A stretch of DNA of 64,000 nucleotides from Polytrichum commune. Taxonomy: Eukaryota; Streptophyta; Polytrichopsida; Polytrichales; Polytrichaceae. The stretch is taken from positions 48,262,758-48,326,757 of the forward strand of contig OX485805.1 in the NCBI GenBank assembly GCA_950295325.1, given 5' to 3'. Made by a program: the position numbers and the translations under genes. Numbering within the stretch: the stretch's first letter is position 1; each line of letters opens with the position of its first letter. The notes below the pieces were generated by a model, which had not been told where the DNA came from, searched no databases, and was given only the letters and a program-made list of their open reading frames with translations. Shown one piece after another: positions 32,894 through 45,462 of the stretch.

Positions 32894-35800
32894 AGTTGAT
32901 GATTCGCAATTTTTCAACATTGCATATAATGTGGACCACAATGAGAGTTTATCCATAATGGACATTTCCTAAATAATCCTTGTGAGCCACTCTCAAGTCC
33001 CTTCTTAGTGTGGGTGATTTAACCCTTCAAGGTATACATGTAGCATCAAAATATGATGTGCAATTTCTCACAACAAGAATGTCTTGAAGAAAAATGAACA
33101 CCTAATTCACAATATAATCTACTTTCATTAATTTCCTCAATTGAATATTTAATAATTTACGGATTACTACTCTTACATTTTTGTGTAGCCTTACATAATT
33201 CTTGAATGTTCTAATGCCCTTGGTCATGCTAGCCATAGCTTCATTGGGACCAGTGAAGTTTTTGCCCACGTGTTTTTGCCAAATCCCAAACTCCTATTAT
33301 TTTAAAACATTTCAACAAGGTCTAGTGCTCTTAGGGTGTTGTTATGTATATTATAAACAAAATAGAAGTTCAAATATGAGAGCTATTCCACAAGATTAAT
33401 AATCATTTTCCAAAAAATGATACACTTTATTTATTTAATGTAGTAAGAGAGACACTATAAAGACCCATCCAAAATTTGAGGGTCAAGAGCACAAGGGCAT
33501 GAGCCCGAGTGCATTGTCTCAAATTGTTTGGGCTGAACCTTGAGAATTTATCTCCTACGATGTGAATATCAACCTATATGCGCACCTAACATAATTTTAA
33601 GATACTTTAGTCAACAATATGAGAGAGAGAGAGAGAAACCTAGACAGGTTGGCTGAGCAAGGCTATGGGACAAGTGCTAGTACCTCTTGTCACACGCAAC
33701 CCCTATTAGTAACCACAATATCTTATATATATATATATATATATATTTTTTATATGCCTAGAAAATGTATCTCTTATCAATCACATTCAAGATGTGGTTA
33801 TTTGGCAAGTTTGACTACCTACAATTTGAAGTCTTTGGAACTTGCTAGAATATGTGTGATTGTAGTCATGATCCATATTAGGTTAATGGGCTCACATTCA
33901 TGCCGATACACATGTACGGGCGTTATCTTTTATTTATTATGTGTGATTGTAGTAGACAATTTTTTATTGAATTTTTTATACATTTTTTTCCATCAATGGC
34001 ATGTTTCTTGCAAGATGGTAGTTGTGAGCCCAAAATGGTTCTCACATATGTTCTTAACTCTTCGAAACCATTAGAAGTTATGTTTTGATGTTTTATGATT
34101 ATTCACAAAAATATAAAAAGAATGAAGCTTGAATGAAGTTATGTTTAGACCTTAGGCTCGTGTGGAGTAGTTGATTAAAAATTTAGGGGTGTGAAGAAAA
34201 TTCCTTAGTTAGGTGAGCGTAGTGTATGATGAACCAAGGGTAACTCCTTGATTTAAATGTTTGAATTAGGACCTAAGTTGTTGGTTTCAGAGTTGAAGGC
34301 TTAGAGGATAGGGTGAGAGCCTACAAAGTAGCAAAGGTTCAAAAGGCTTATCTTGAGCCTTGGGGGTGCTCACCTACTCCCTTTCAACTCATTATATAAA
34401 CCCCCACTCTTCCTTCTCTCATCCTCTTCTCCTTCGTGCTCCTTGGCACCCCACGTGTTATAAATGTGGGTGTGGGAAGCAAGAACGGAGCACATGTGCG
34501 TGCAAGGTCTTAAGGTGAAGAACCAAGACTAATTCACCTTCAAGTTAGTTTGACATTTGTTAGGAGTAGTCTTTGGTTGAGACATTTAGAGCTTAGCTTG
34601 TTGTATGTGACTTATAGAATTTAGATTCATGATATTTAGATTTATAGTGTTTGAAATCATGGCATTTAGAATTGTAGCATCCATATTCATGTTGAGTTTA
34701 AAGTTCTCTCTCCTCTAAGGAGTTGAGCTCTTAGAGCTTTAGGAAATACAATATTTAGTTGCTGGAAATACAATATTTAGTCAGAGGGTTAGTTGTTGGA
34801 AATACAGTATTTAATCAAAGGGTTAGTTGCTGGAAATATAATATTGGGTTCAGAAGTTAGACAGCTGGGACATTAGATTGGGTCATAGTTAGTTAATAAG
34901 AATATTACCTAATACTAATTAGGTAATGAACATTTAGCTAGGAAATTGACTACAAGGCATCATAAGGTGATATCAAGGGGGGCAACTTGTAGTTAAGTTG
35001 TTGGGATTGTAATAAAGCACTTAAGGGTGCCATGACGAAGAATGAACGAACTTGGGAGTGAATGGCGAAGAATTGCGGAAGAGAATGTAATACTAAGTGA
35101 TGAGAATGATGAGTATTTTTTAACACTTGTGTACTCATCACATAGAGTCAACAAGTTACAACTTCAGCGAGGTGACGAGCACTAGTGAAGAATCAACGGC
35201 TAGAACTAAGGTTTCAAGAAGGAAGTCCTTAAGAGCATGTGTAGCTAAGGCCGTGGGATGGACCCTTGAGGCGGCCAATGCTATACCCACTCAAGAAAAT
35301 TGCATTAATAAAACATCATGACTTAAGAGAAGTTGGAGGTTCATTGAGATGGGACTTATATCTTATGTTGCTACTTTTGGTGTGACACATGCGAGTCTCA
35401 AAACCATCACCCGGACTAGGACGCTTAAGGGTGGTGGGTTTGGCCTCACAGTAGTGGTTCCGAAACTTAATAATGAAGCCACATTTTTCCTTGGATGTGA
35501 TGGAGTCAACCAAAAATCACTTAGCACAAACCCTTGTTTGGAAATAAGATTTTCAACAATTTTTAGGTGTTTAATGACGCAAATGTAGAAGTGATTGGAT
35601 CACAAATGTCGCAAAATATTGAAGATACTATAGATGCAATCATGATAGAAGAACCAAAAGAGACTACCAAGAAGAGGAAGACCTTAGTATATATATATAT
35701 ACATATGATTTGAGAAATTTCATGAAGGGCCTCAAATTCTTATGCTATACCCCTAAATCGAGTTGGACTTAGAACTTACAAAATAGTCCGTTACAAATGT

Positions 35801-38367
35801 CAACTTGAACCAATCTACAAATGTTTCTTACTAATCCAAAATTTATACTTTTAGCCACCCCATATACCTCTCCTACAATACAAAAGATATTTCTAATTTT
35901 CAAACCTTTGTAATGACATTGCCACTCCACTTTCAATTGAAATTGTCTCTCTCATATGTGTATTCTTTCTCTACAAATATAGACATAACATCGCATGAAA
36001 AAACTTTAATGCATTATGACATACACGAATTCTTTGCTTCAATATTTTTTTATGTGAAAGAACCAAATAATAAACAATCAGTGAAGCCTACATTTCTCTC
36101 AAATGCCCCACACACTATGATCAATCATCTTCATATTCTCAAAACAAATGCTTAAAATTAGGACACCATTTTTCATTGAGTGCCCATGTTTGCATATCAA
36201 GCACATGTTGGACAATCATGTGCAAACACCAATATAAAGCCAATGCAACAAAAATCCTCCTTCTTCTCTCAAGATGATCCATAATGCTTTTATTTCCTTC
36301 CTCATCAATGTAAAACTCAACAAGCGATTGAAAATAAAAATAAAAATGAAGACATGTAACTAGTTTTGCTACCCCTTTGTAGTTTAGATTTTGGGATTGA
36401 AAAACACCTATTAAAACACTTAAGGAGGATTTCAAAAGTGATATTGGTTATGTCTAGGTGTCTCATATAAATTTATTTAGGAAAAACACAAGTTATTTCA
36501 CGTTATTTTAGGCTGTAATTGATAACTAGATGATGATTTGGGGTTAAAGACTTCAAAATCTCTCAATATAAATACATGCAATTGTGGCAGTCATTCAATC
36601 TCACATTATTTACCCAAGCAATGGTATGGCAATGAATTCATTTTAATCGGACCAAGTGCGGTGCACAAACATAGGCACAACTATGATCAATAATCTTGCA
36701 TGTAGTGTCTCATTTTTGTCTCTTTACCAAAGCCAAAGGCACTTTGGTATAGTCAATAATATTGAAATAATCAATCTCCTGAATGTAACTTGAATATGGC
36801 AATGGAATCATCCTTCAAGGTTTTCTCAAAATTTCTTAATTAAAACATTATTTTAATTATACAATTTGACCGTAGACTTTTACCTGGTCTTGGCCAAAGT
36901 AACCATTATGCTCATGGAATGCAACAATAGGCCAAAACACAACAAGTTGAACATGTTTTAGTTCTTTCATTTATATGATTTACTATCGTGTTCCATTTAT
37001 GTGTTTTTAGTTATTCAAGCCACTACACATTCTAGAGTTGATCCTCTGCAAAATATCTCAAGACAATGGATCGGTGAATTTAATTACCATGTCTTGATCA
37101 ATTCCAATTTACCATTGTAGAATATTAGATTGAAATTACCATAGTACTTGTGATAAACACACAATATTTACTAGAGTTTTAGCCCCAAAATGTTCGTCTT
37201 CTCGGCTTCTTCCTTTCTTTTCACAGTCAATGGTGTTGATAAGGTATCATTTCAGCTTCCATCTTTAATTTGTTCATAGGTTAGGAAAATAAACTTTTGC
37301 AATTCACATTGGTAAGACCATAGCCTCTTCGATTTTCACAAGTCATTACCACCCTATTTGTTCTATTCTAACACAATTTCATCAAGACATATTACAATGA
37401 TACTGTGACAATTTGCTATGAAGAGAAGTAATTATCGACAATCAACTTCTTATACAAACTTATAAAGATTCAATGACTTAGTTTTCTCTAAAGATATTTC
37501 AACTTAGATGCATGTTTCACATTCACTCCTAGTATCTCCAAATTATGCATAGTTTGCATTTGACCTTGTGGACTTACTATATGCTACTTTTAGATTCACT
37601 ACTAGGTAATTGACTATTCTAACATTAAGGGATCAAATTTCCTCATCAAAACTCAATATATGAGATCAACACATTCACTATGATCTTTCTCATGAATCAA
37701 ACTTATCATATTCTCCAACCACAAACAATGGCTTCAATGAATCAAAGGCTTCACCATTAATTCTCATTTACAAGACTATGATTTGAAGTATAATGGTGGT
37801 GGATGTGATTAACACAAGACCATACATTAGTCCAAAGTAAGAAATCACTGTGTGATAATATCAACCTCACAAAACCAACACAACCCCTTTGGGTTGGCTC
37901 ACAATCTCACTACTTTCTTAGACTCTTTCTAATCCTAGACCATAGCTTAACATGCAATGGTAATTCGATCACTTCACAAACAAAGAGACTATAATTTTAA
38001 TTTTGAGAGTTTCAACATGTAATCTCATAATTAGAGCCAAGGAATCACTCCTTGTCGACTTCGCAATTTCATTCACAATCCAACTTCAACACCAAAATAA
38101 TATGCAATACTTTGTAATCCAATACAATCACCTTGGTTACACTTAAATTACTTTGAGCTCCAGACAAATGACTTGCAATTATGCATCCCACATAAACGCA
38201 CTAAGACATAAGTTGTGCTTGGTAATTCAATTCAAATTTGCTCAAAGGCCAGACAATTCAACAATATTTGAAAATGAAGTTTTGAGCTCTCTCTCTACTT
38301 AGACTATTAGTCTTATGTACCTTCTTCAACACATGTGTAGATATCAAGGATCATGTCCACTTCTATT
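32894..38367. other. No gene seen over 5.5 kb
   Basis: AT-rich intergenic DNA with microsatellites: GAGA at 33620-33636, (TA)n at about 33724-33748, and TA-rich at 35690-35705. A small tandem repeat is at 34735-34855. A 45-bp block at 37021-37065 (CACTACACATTCTAGAGTTG…) recurs at 39184-39230, just outside the TIR element there. The longest open frame (33619-34074) is low-complexity and rejected. Confidence 0.5.
34735..34855. repeat. Short tandem repeat, ~38-bp unit, four copies
   Basis: Copies of (T/C)TGGAAATACAATATTTAGT followed by CAGAGGGTTAGTTG, with the last unit diverged. Confidence 0.75.
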
Positions 38368-38372
38368 AGACA

Positions 38373-39180
38373 GGGACATTCACGGTTGGGGTACTACTTT
38401 TGGGTGTCTAACGGTTTAAGGATTATTTTAGACAACTTTACATACTTGGTGTGCTTAGATTTGTATTGTGGAGCATATTTTGGATCATACCTACATTTCA
38501 TACTCCATATTGAGTACACCGAGAAAGTTAATTTACAAGGAATAGGGTCATCTAAGATATCATTTTGATTCCTTAAAGGACATTCATGGGTGTTGTCAAA
38601 ATTGTTCACCTTAGGATCAAGGAATGAAAAGGACAACAAAAATAAATCGAAACGATCCCAATTTTTTCCCTCACAATCATCGTTCAAGTGTGTACCAATA
38701 GAACAAAAAATGTATTGCATACCAATTGTATAACTTTACATGTGGCACCAAACATGGCCAACAATACACAAAATCATGGCTACATGAAAAAGGAATGTTT
38801 AGTATTAGAGTTGGACATTAAAAAATATATGTATGGACACATGACACTTACACCAAGGTACTAGGATGGAAAACAAGAAATAATTGACCTCTGATGTACA
38901 CTTGTATAGTAAAAATTGCCATTAATGTGGCCCAAACAAGTCATATGACCTCTTTACAAGTTTTATGACTTATCTACTCATTTCATAGGGAATTTATCTA
39001 TTATTGGTGATTATTTAATAAGAAAGAATATATTTCTTGATAAAGCCTATGAACTACATACTTATCTATTTAAAATTTATTGTTCAAATAATAGTAAATC
39101 ATGATAAACGCCGAGATCCAATGCGACATAATCCTTAAGTCCTTTGTCCCAAAAGTAGTACTCCAACCGTGAATGGACCC
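38373..39180. mobile_element. TIR element of unassigned superfamily, 808 bp, 5-bp TSD
   Basis: Inverted repeats start GGGACATTCACGGTTGGGGT (38373) and end with the inverse of GGGTCCATTCACGGTTGGAG (39180); they extend about 55 bp through GTACTACTTTTGGG and AAGGATTAT. AGACA occurs directly on both sides (38368-38372 and 39181-39185). The interior has no transposase. A 5-bp duplication does not match the common MITE families unambiguously, so I leave it unassigned. Confidence 0.7.
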
Positions 39181-39402
39181 AGACACTACACATTCTAGAG
39201 TCGATCCTCTGCATAATATCCGGGAAAACAATATAATGGCGTTTCCAAAGTTCTCTTCCTATGTCTCCTAGCTTATGGCCTAAAATAACACATGCTAATT
39301 GAATAAAAGGTTATATTTTACCTCTTTTTTCGTAGTAGTTCTAATAGAGGTAAAATTTCCCAAAAATTGACTCCACACCCTCTTTCCCCACTAGTGAAAA
39401 AT

Positions 39403-39565
39403 GCAATGGTCCCTCAACATGGTCCATTCTCACCTTCCACTATGTTTGACGGCCCGTCTCTACGCAAAATGACTTTCCCAACACCCATGATACGGACTTT
39501 GGATGATAGTCAAGGGCCCTCACCATTTCATGGTCACATCCCTTGGCTCGTGTGTGAAGTGGCCC
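39403..39565 (+). mobile_element. Tourist-like MITE, right-end fragment
   Basis: Near-duplicate of 32255-32415, starting in both places from AATGGTCCC(G/T)CAACATGGTCC and ending GTGTGTGAAGTGGCCC before TTA. Confidence 0.65.
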
Positions 39566-39568
39566 TTA

Positions 39569-40055
39569 GGACCACTCACACACGAGCCAAGAGCTGTGAC
39601 CATGAAATTATGAGAGCCCAAAAGAAAGTGTCCAAAGGCCGTCCCGAGACACCTTCAAAATCATGTAGTGTGGTCACGGATTCTCAAGTGTAGTGTGAAG
39701 TCATACGTGACTGGCCCTCAACCAAATACTATTTCAATAAATTTCTATTTGTGCGGATCCGCTCACATGAATAAATCAACGGTTGTGAGCATTCGGAGTG
39801 CCATGGTCTCCCGGATTTGTGTTAAGCCTACTTCCAAATGGTTTTTGAAAGAAATTCAAGTGACCCTGAAACATGATCCATTCCGTAGCATGTAGGAATC
39901 CATGTAGACTTTGCATCATCTTGCATTCACATACTCCGTTGGTCCCTCAACCGTAGTGCGAAGCGAACTTGGACCGGCTGCGCCTTTCCCACGACGAACG
40001 AGAGTGCTTGAAGTGCAATGCTCACGGGCTCCCAGTCTCGCGTGTGCAGTGGCCC
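39569..40055 (-). mobile_element. Tourist-like MITE, complete, inverted, 487 bp
   Basis: Same family as 32419-32890 but in the opposite orientation: it starts GGACCACTCACACACGAGCC and ends GTGTGCAGTGGCCC, with TTA on the left (39566-39568) and TCA on the right (40056-40058). Confidence 0.75.
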
Positions 40056-42525
40056 TCATCAGCCTGATCGGCATCCCGGTACTCTACAAATGTTGCCGAT
40101 GGGATCCATCGTGACCGGGAAAAGGCACCTCGAACTCTACATTCCTTGCACGAACTTATGAATGCAGCAGGGAAATGTGGGAGGGAGCTTTGAGACTGGA
40201 ATCTGTCCAACTTGCAGGGGCCATGCCTGCCTGGCCAACCCGCCATCCCCCTTTCCGTGTGCCTTTTGGCGCCTAGGGTCAGTCGGTGTGCTGAGTTTAG
40301 CAAATCGGCCCACCACCTCATTCCACTGCTCTTTACGAGTAGAGTAGAGTAGAGTAGATTACATTTGATTAGGGCACTCCTCGTACCAGCCGCACGCTGG
40401 CGAAGCTCTTCAAACATATAATAGTTTACAAAATACAGACACTCCGAAAAGGCCGGCTCCGGTGCCTGCAGTGTCCACTCGGCCGGGCGGGTACCCCACA
40501 AATTCCACCAACCCGGCTTCTGAATGTTCCCTGGAGCGGTATTCCATTTGCATTTTGCTTTTCTTTTTAACTTCAAGGTTCTTATACCCCAGCAAGGTGG
40601 GTGCGATTTGGCGTCGCTGGGATCGAGACATCATCGCACCTTGTTCGGGCGAGCATCTCCGAACTCATATTTGTTGTACTGTGCATCAGACACTGATGGG
40701 CATAGACGTAGTGGTCTCTGAAGCATTCTGTCGGAGTTGGCAGGTTTAAACCCTTCCGCTGGGTGCTCATGACCGCCCTGGGACCCAAATGTGTTGTAGA
40801 GACTAGAGCCCCCTGTAATTTTCTCCAGTCTCCTGGTGATGATGACGCCTGCCGTCGTCTTTTGCGTGTGCAATCAAGTGGGTTGCGTTGAATGGTTAGC
40901 TTGGCATTTTTGTGGGGTCGAATCTTGAGGCTAGCCTTCCAAGTGTCTATGTGATTCAGTGCAGGAGGTTGCAGGGGCATTCGTGTTGTGGTTAGATCAG
41001 GGAGGGAGCTCCAGGTTTGGCTGAGGAGATTTAACAGAGTGCTAGTAGTGGATCACCAGGTGTTAGGTGGCATAGGATTTGGCAGAGATTGAGTTTTCAA
41101 ATTGTGGGGCTTTTTGGCAGTGGTTGTCAGTAGAACTCGGGGGATCAAAATTATAGGCAGACAGAAATCTGTGTGGTGTTGGAAGGCAAAGGCAAGGCAA
41201 GGCAGAAGTAGACACGTAGAAAGAACCAAGCCGTACCAAAATACCATTGATGGGTTCAGAAGCATAATGGAGAGCTTTCAAGGTGAAGCGGTACTGATAG
41301 TGCGGGTTAAGTCAACAAGGACGTGGGGCTGGGTATCTTGAGGGGGAGCACGTGACAGCAGGTGCAGGAGCAAGATTCATACAGCAGGTTAGTCACTTCT
41401 GGATTTGCCATGAAAAAATATTTTCTGCAAACTTCTATGTATTACCCGCGGCTAGGATTCTTGGGGGTTCTCTTACTGGAGAGAGAGAGAAAAGCTCGTG
41501 ATGAGTGGGAGCTTTGTGGCTCAGGGTGCACAAAAGCTGGCAGTTTAGTTCAAGATAGTCGAGATGATTTTGTTGTAGTTTTTTTTGGTCTTTCTGGTGG
41601 CATTCTTCGGGAACCCTTGTGTTTGTTATTGAGAACTTGGGTGATTCGTTAGTAGTTTTCTGTAACTTTGGCATTGGTATCGTGTTGGTAAGACCTTGCA
41701 GTCACTATGTCGAGTGTGCTCAGACCCACAATAGGAAAACTAGGCTATGGGTTGAGGCTGGAGCAGGATGAGAGTGGTTGTAATGCTTGTAAACCATGAT
41801 GTGCGGCGTGATTCAAATGGGCTCTCTTCTGGATTCAAGTTGGGGATGTATATCATCCTCAGATAACATGATTCGTTCAGGAACGAACTTACCGACAACA
41901 GAAAGACAGTTCTTAGCATGCCTGCACAATATGCATCCTTGGGCAATAAGTCTAATAAGGTCTGAGTTCACAAACTAGTATTGTCCACGAAATACAGCGA
42001 AGGGCAATGAGCGCCTTGACAAAGTCAATCCATACAAGAAACTTTTCGTAGTACTAGTATTAATGTTGTCCCTCATTTTATTAGACTTCCTTCTGCAGTT
42101 TGTTTTGAAGCTGGTGTACTGGAAGCTCATGCCGCGTATATTTATGGGCCGATGCAGGATGGTTACGGCTTTTGGTGCATTGATGACTAATTGTGTAGCT
42201 CAAGTTTTTATATGCCAGATGGTGCATGTGGTGGTTCGGAGAGGAAATACTTCTCAATAGACTTTCTTCAGCCAGTTCCTAGAACTTGTGGATTTGGACG
42301 CAATAAGTAATGCATGGCTCAGTCGCAGCAGATTGAAAGGAGCTCTCATCTGAAGTTGCAACCTCCTTGAAAGGGATCAAATCTGAAGCTACAGGAGATC
42401 AAGAGGCAGGCAGGCCAGCAGGGAATCGAACAAGTGCAAGGTGCAGTAATCATCAGATCTGGTTACTTGTTGACAGGGATTAGCTACAGACCCACACAAT
42501 AGTTTTGTAAGACCCACAAGTCAAG
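40056..42525 (+). promoter_or_regulatory. Gene-like upstream region of the AP2/ERF gene
   Basis: From the MITE boundary to the AP2 start codon the DNA is richer in GC and less repetitive than the previous 17 kb, which suits a promoter plus a long, possibly spliced, leader. It holds an AGTAG pentanucleotide run at 40338-40358. Open frames on either strand (the longest, 184 codons, minus strand 40022-40576) show no family resemblance and the longest runs into the MITE. I could not place a TATA box or transcription start with confidence. It could alternatively hold a small unrecognised gene. Confidence 0.4.
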
Positions 42526-45192
42526 ATGCCTGATGAGGATTCATCCCAGAGGCGAAGCGCAGATCTCAACCTGTTGGCACAATTCAGGTGTCCCAACTGT
42601 GCTCCAGGTGTCAAGGGACCATTCTTCGGCCATCCATATACGGACTGTATTTTCTGCCCCTTCAGCCCCTTCTTCGGCCATCAAGACTCGAAAGCTGATG
42701 TTCAGAAGAGTCATGGGGCGAAAGCACAACCGCAAGTTCAAATTCAAGTTCAATCTCAACCTCTAATCGATCCACCACCTCATTCCTTTTGGCCCGAACC
42801 TGATGAATTAAGTACACCTGCTCCTGCTCCAGTGCAGGCAGCTCGGCCGACCATTGCAGTGCAGGCAGCACCTCGTCCTGTTGTAGCAATTGTATCAGAT
42901 CCTCCGAGGAGGGCTACCAGAGGGCGACCTCCACTTGCCGTCCAATTCTCCACAGCTGCCTCCAGGTGCCATGTCCAGAAACTTTGTCCCTTTCGATTCA
43001 TTGGAGTTCATCTTTTAGATTAACATAGCTTTTGGAGGACTTCGTTGTTGGGGATAAAAAATCTGCGATGTTCGGTGAGTTTACAGTGTATGCTCAAAGG
43101 TCTTGTAGAAGTTTGGAGAGCGAAGAACATGTTTAAGGTTCACTGAGGGTCAAATTCATTTTGGCATCATGGCCCTATATGAACCGAAACAGGTTGCCCT
43201 TCATTCGAATCCAAACACTGTACTTTCCGAAAAAATGGGCTCCCAAACCATAAGTAGACAGAGAATTATTGATTTGAATGGAGAACAACCGATGGGAAAT
43301 TGTAGGGGACCGGCTCGTGATGAACGAAAAGTCCCATTGAGTTAAAGGTCAACTCCATTATACTGAGTTTTTTAAAGCTAAAAACTGAACTTGGACGAAA
43401 CGTTCAGGACTTGGATCATTTCTGATTCTCAAAGCCTAAGCGTGGCCAGAGAACACAGGGAAATCTTGTGCACAAGAAGGCTGCTTTTGTTGAGACGTTA
43501 TTCGTTGCAATATTGTGCATTTGCCTTCATGTGCATTTGAAGTCAAGAATTTCGAAATTTATGTCCTGATGACTGTTGAATGCTAGTCATTCCTTGCAAT
43601 CTTGTGAATTGGCCTTCCTGTGCATTTGAAGTCAGGGAATTTGAAACTTTGTGCACAGAAAGGATGGCTGTTTGTTGTGAAATGATTTGTTGTCCATAAA
43701 TTTTGCTTTTATGTGCATTGGATGTCAAGAATTTCGAAATATTCTGAACAGGATGTTGCCTGCTGTCTACCTATTGTGAGATGATGTGTTGCAATGATGT
43801 GCATGTATATTTGCCTTCATGTGCAACATTTGAAGTCAGGAATTTCGTAATCTTGTGTATAGGAACAATAAAACCAGACAGACTCGCATAGCTTCACACG
43901 CAATGTGCATCAACTCTTATTCACTACCTTTATCACAAAACAACAGCATATCGCTCGATACAATGTCCTAGCTGGTGAAGCTTCCAGAAAGTCCTCTACT
44001 CACACCCAACAATGCTACTTGACTAACTACTCCCTAAACGTAACAATATTGTGCACAGGAAGAAGCTCGTTTTTTCTGAGACATCGATCGATTCTTTGTT
44101 GCACTTTTTTGGTTTTCCAGATCGGCCGCAGGATATAACACCTCAACCTCGACCTTCGCCGGCCACCATCACCGACCGCTGTTAGCTCGCACCCAGGGCG
44201 TCTCGCACCGAGGGCGACCGCCCGCAGGGACTCGGCAGAGCGCATCCCACGGATTCAAGGGCGTGCGCACACGTAAAGGAGTCCGTGGGTTTCTGGTTGA
44301 AATTCGGCCGCCGAAATGGAAGCGCACCATCTGGCTGGGCACTTACAACACGCCAGGGGAGGCCGCAGGTGCTTACGACGCAGGAGTGTTTTACACCAAG
44401 AAAGGGCCTAACTCTCGGTACAACTTTCGAGCCTCGCAGGGCGCATTTCCCCCACTCCCTTCGCACTTGCGCCTCGATAGGCCGGAGGATATGGAGGAGA
44501 TCAAAACTTTCGTGCAGAGGCAAGCGCAAGAGGCTGCTCGCAGGGTTAAGGGGGTTAACACTCTACGCAGACCTGTCGATGAAGACGACGACGATGAAGT
44601 TCATGTTGATAGGAAATCGGCTACATCAAAACCTACCCCTGCCCCAACCCCAACCCCTACCCCAACCCCAGCGGTGGATAAATCATCAACGTCTGTTAAT
44701 GTTGCGGATCGGGCTGCGAGTAGTCATATGCCAGATTCCGCATCAGAATCTGCCATGGATGCCAATAATATTGCCAACATCCCCATGGATATCGAGTACA
44801 TGTCTTGGAGCCTGTTCAGTGAGACTTTTGCATCGGAAACTTTTGCGCAGGAAACTATCTTCGACACCTTGCAACAAGGGTGTGCTGAGGTCGTCAACAT
44901 GCAGCAACACTCTTGCTCCGAAGGTCAGGTCCAAGGATCGACATGGCAGGATCAGGAGAGCGAGGATCAAGAAGTCACCTCCATCCAGAGCTGCTGCACA
45001 TATCCTAATTCTGACAGCAGGAGCAATCATGTGACACACTGGGTTAATGCTGGATCTGCAGCAACATTGGGTCGACGGCCGCAACAAACCACTGGTAATT
45101 CATCTGCAGCAACCGCCAGGGATGACGAGGATCGAATCTTGGAGGAGGATTTGCGGTGGTTTGTCGAGCAACAACTTTCGCGGCGTGGATGA
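42526..45192 (+). CDS. AP2/ERF-family transcription factor with divergent AP2 domain (two exons, 503 aa)
   Basis: Proposed join 42526-42965 and 44121-45192. The AP2 domain (about residues 192-249) reads FKGVRTRKGVRGFLVEIRPP, KWKRTIWLGTYNTPGEA, then GAYD and YNF, so it keeps the EIR, WLG and AYD signatures of plant AP2/ERF DNA-binding domains. The two tryptophans of the usual RxWGRW strand are replaced. Exon 2 has no in-frame ATG before the domain, and its frame is open back to a TTTTCCAG acceptor at 44120, so the start must be upstream. ATG 42526 has an in-frame TAA five codons before it, and splicing at TCCAG|GTGCCA joins the phases exactly. Exon 1 carries CPNC-x15-CIFC (22-44), two PFFGH motifs (32-36, 48-52) and an RGRPP core (132-136); exon 2 adds another RGRPP (177-181). 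Further on are an acidic run, a Pro-Thr repeat and a C-terminal ILEEDLRWFVEQQL. The role is inferred to be nuclear transcription control. The donor is weak; exon 2 is much surer than exon 1. Confidence 0.8.
43496..43885. repeat. ~100-bp tandem repeat in the AP2 intron
   Basis: Four decayed units, each with TGCCTTCATGTGCATTTGAA, GTCAAGAATTTCGAAAT and TTGTG(A)GA-type segments, lie wholly inside the 1155-bp intron (42966-44120). Confidence 0.75.
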
Positions 45193-45437
45193 GCAATTTG
45201 TAACCCGCCACCAAATACACATTTTTTTTTTTTTTGTAAAAAATGTGTGTATTTTGGACCAGCCAAAGATTCATGGTCGTTGTATATATCTCGGAGGACT
45301 GAGATGATCGAATGCAGGCTTGGCCCCATGCTATGCATCTATTCTGGGATCAGCGTTTGAGCTTTCATGGGGGATTTGAAGACTCCAGTCATGTAGAGAG
45401 TTCCATCCCACTCAACCAAGTTACTAAACCAAAGGTC
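45193..45437 (+). other. Likely 3' untranslated region of the AP2 gene
   Basis: Follows the TGA at 45190-45192 and contains a T12 run at 45223-45234. There is no other coding signal. I did not find an unambiguous polyadenylation signal. Confidence 0.4.
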
Positions 45438-45462
45438 CTTGCAACCCGCGTACGTAAGAGCG

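Noticed and set aside
33619-34074. 151-codon open frame on the plus strand
   Set aside because: Starts in a GAGA microsatellite, contains a (TA)n-encoded YIYIYI run and lacks any recognisable domain.
40022-40576. 184-codon open frame on the minus strand
   Set aside because: It overlaps the end of a Tourist-like MITE, has no family resemblance and odd composition (many Arg, Trp, Cys); it is open by chance in GC-richer DNA.
44285-45034. 249-codon second frame within the AP2 exon
   Set aside because: Overlaps the AP2 reading frame, Arg/Pro/Leu-rich and without conserved motifs; shadow ORF.
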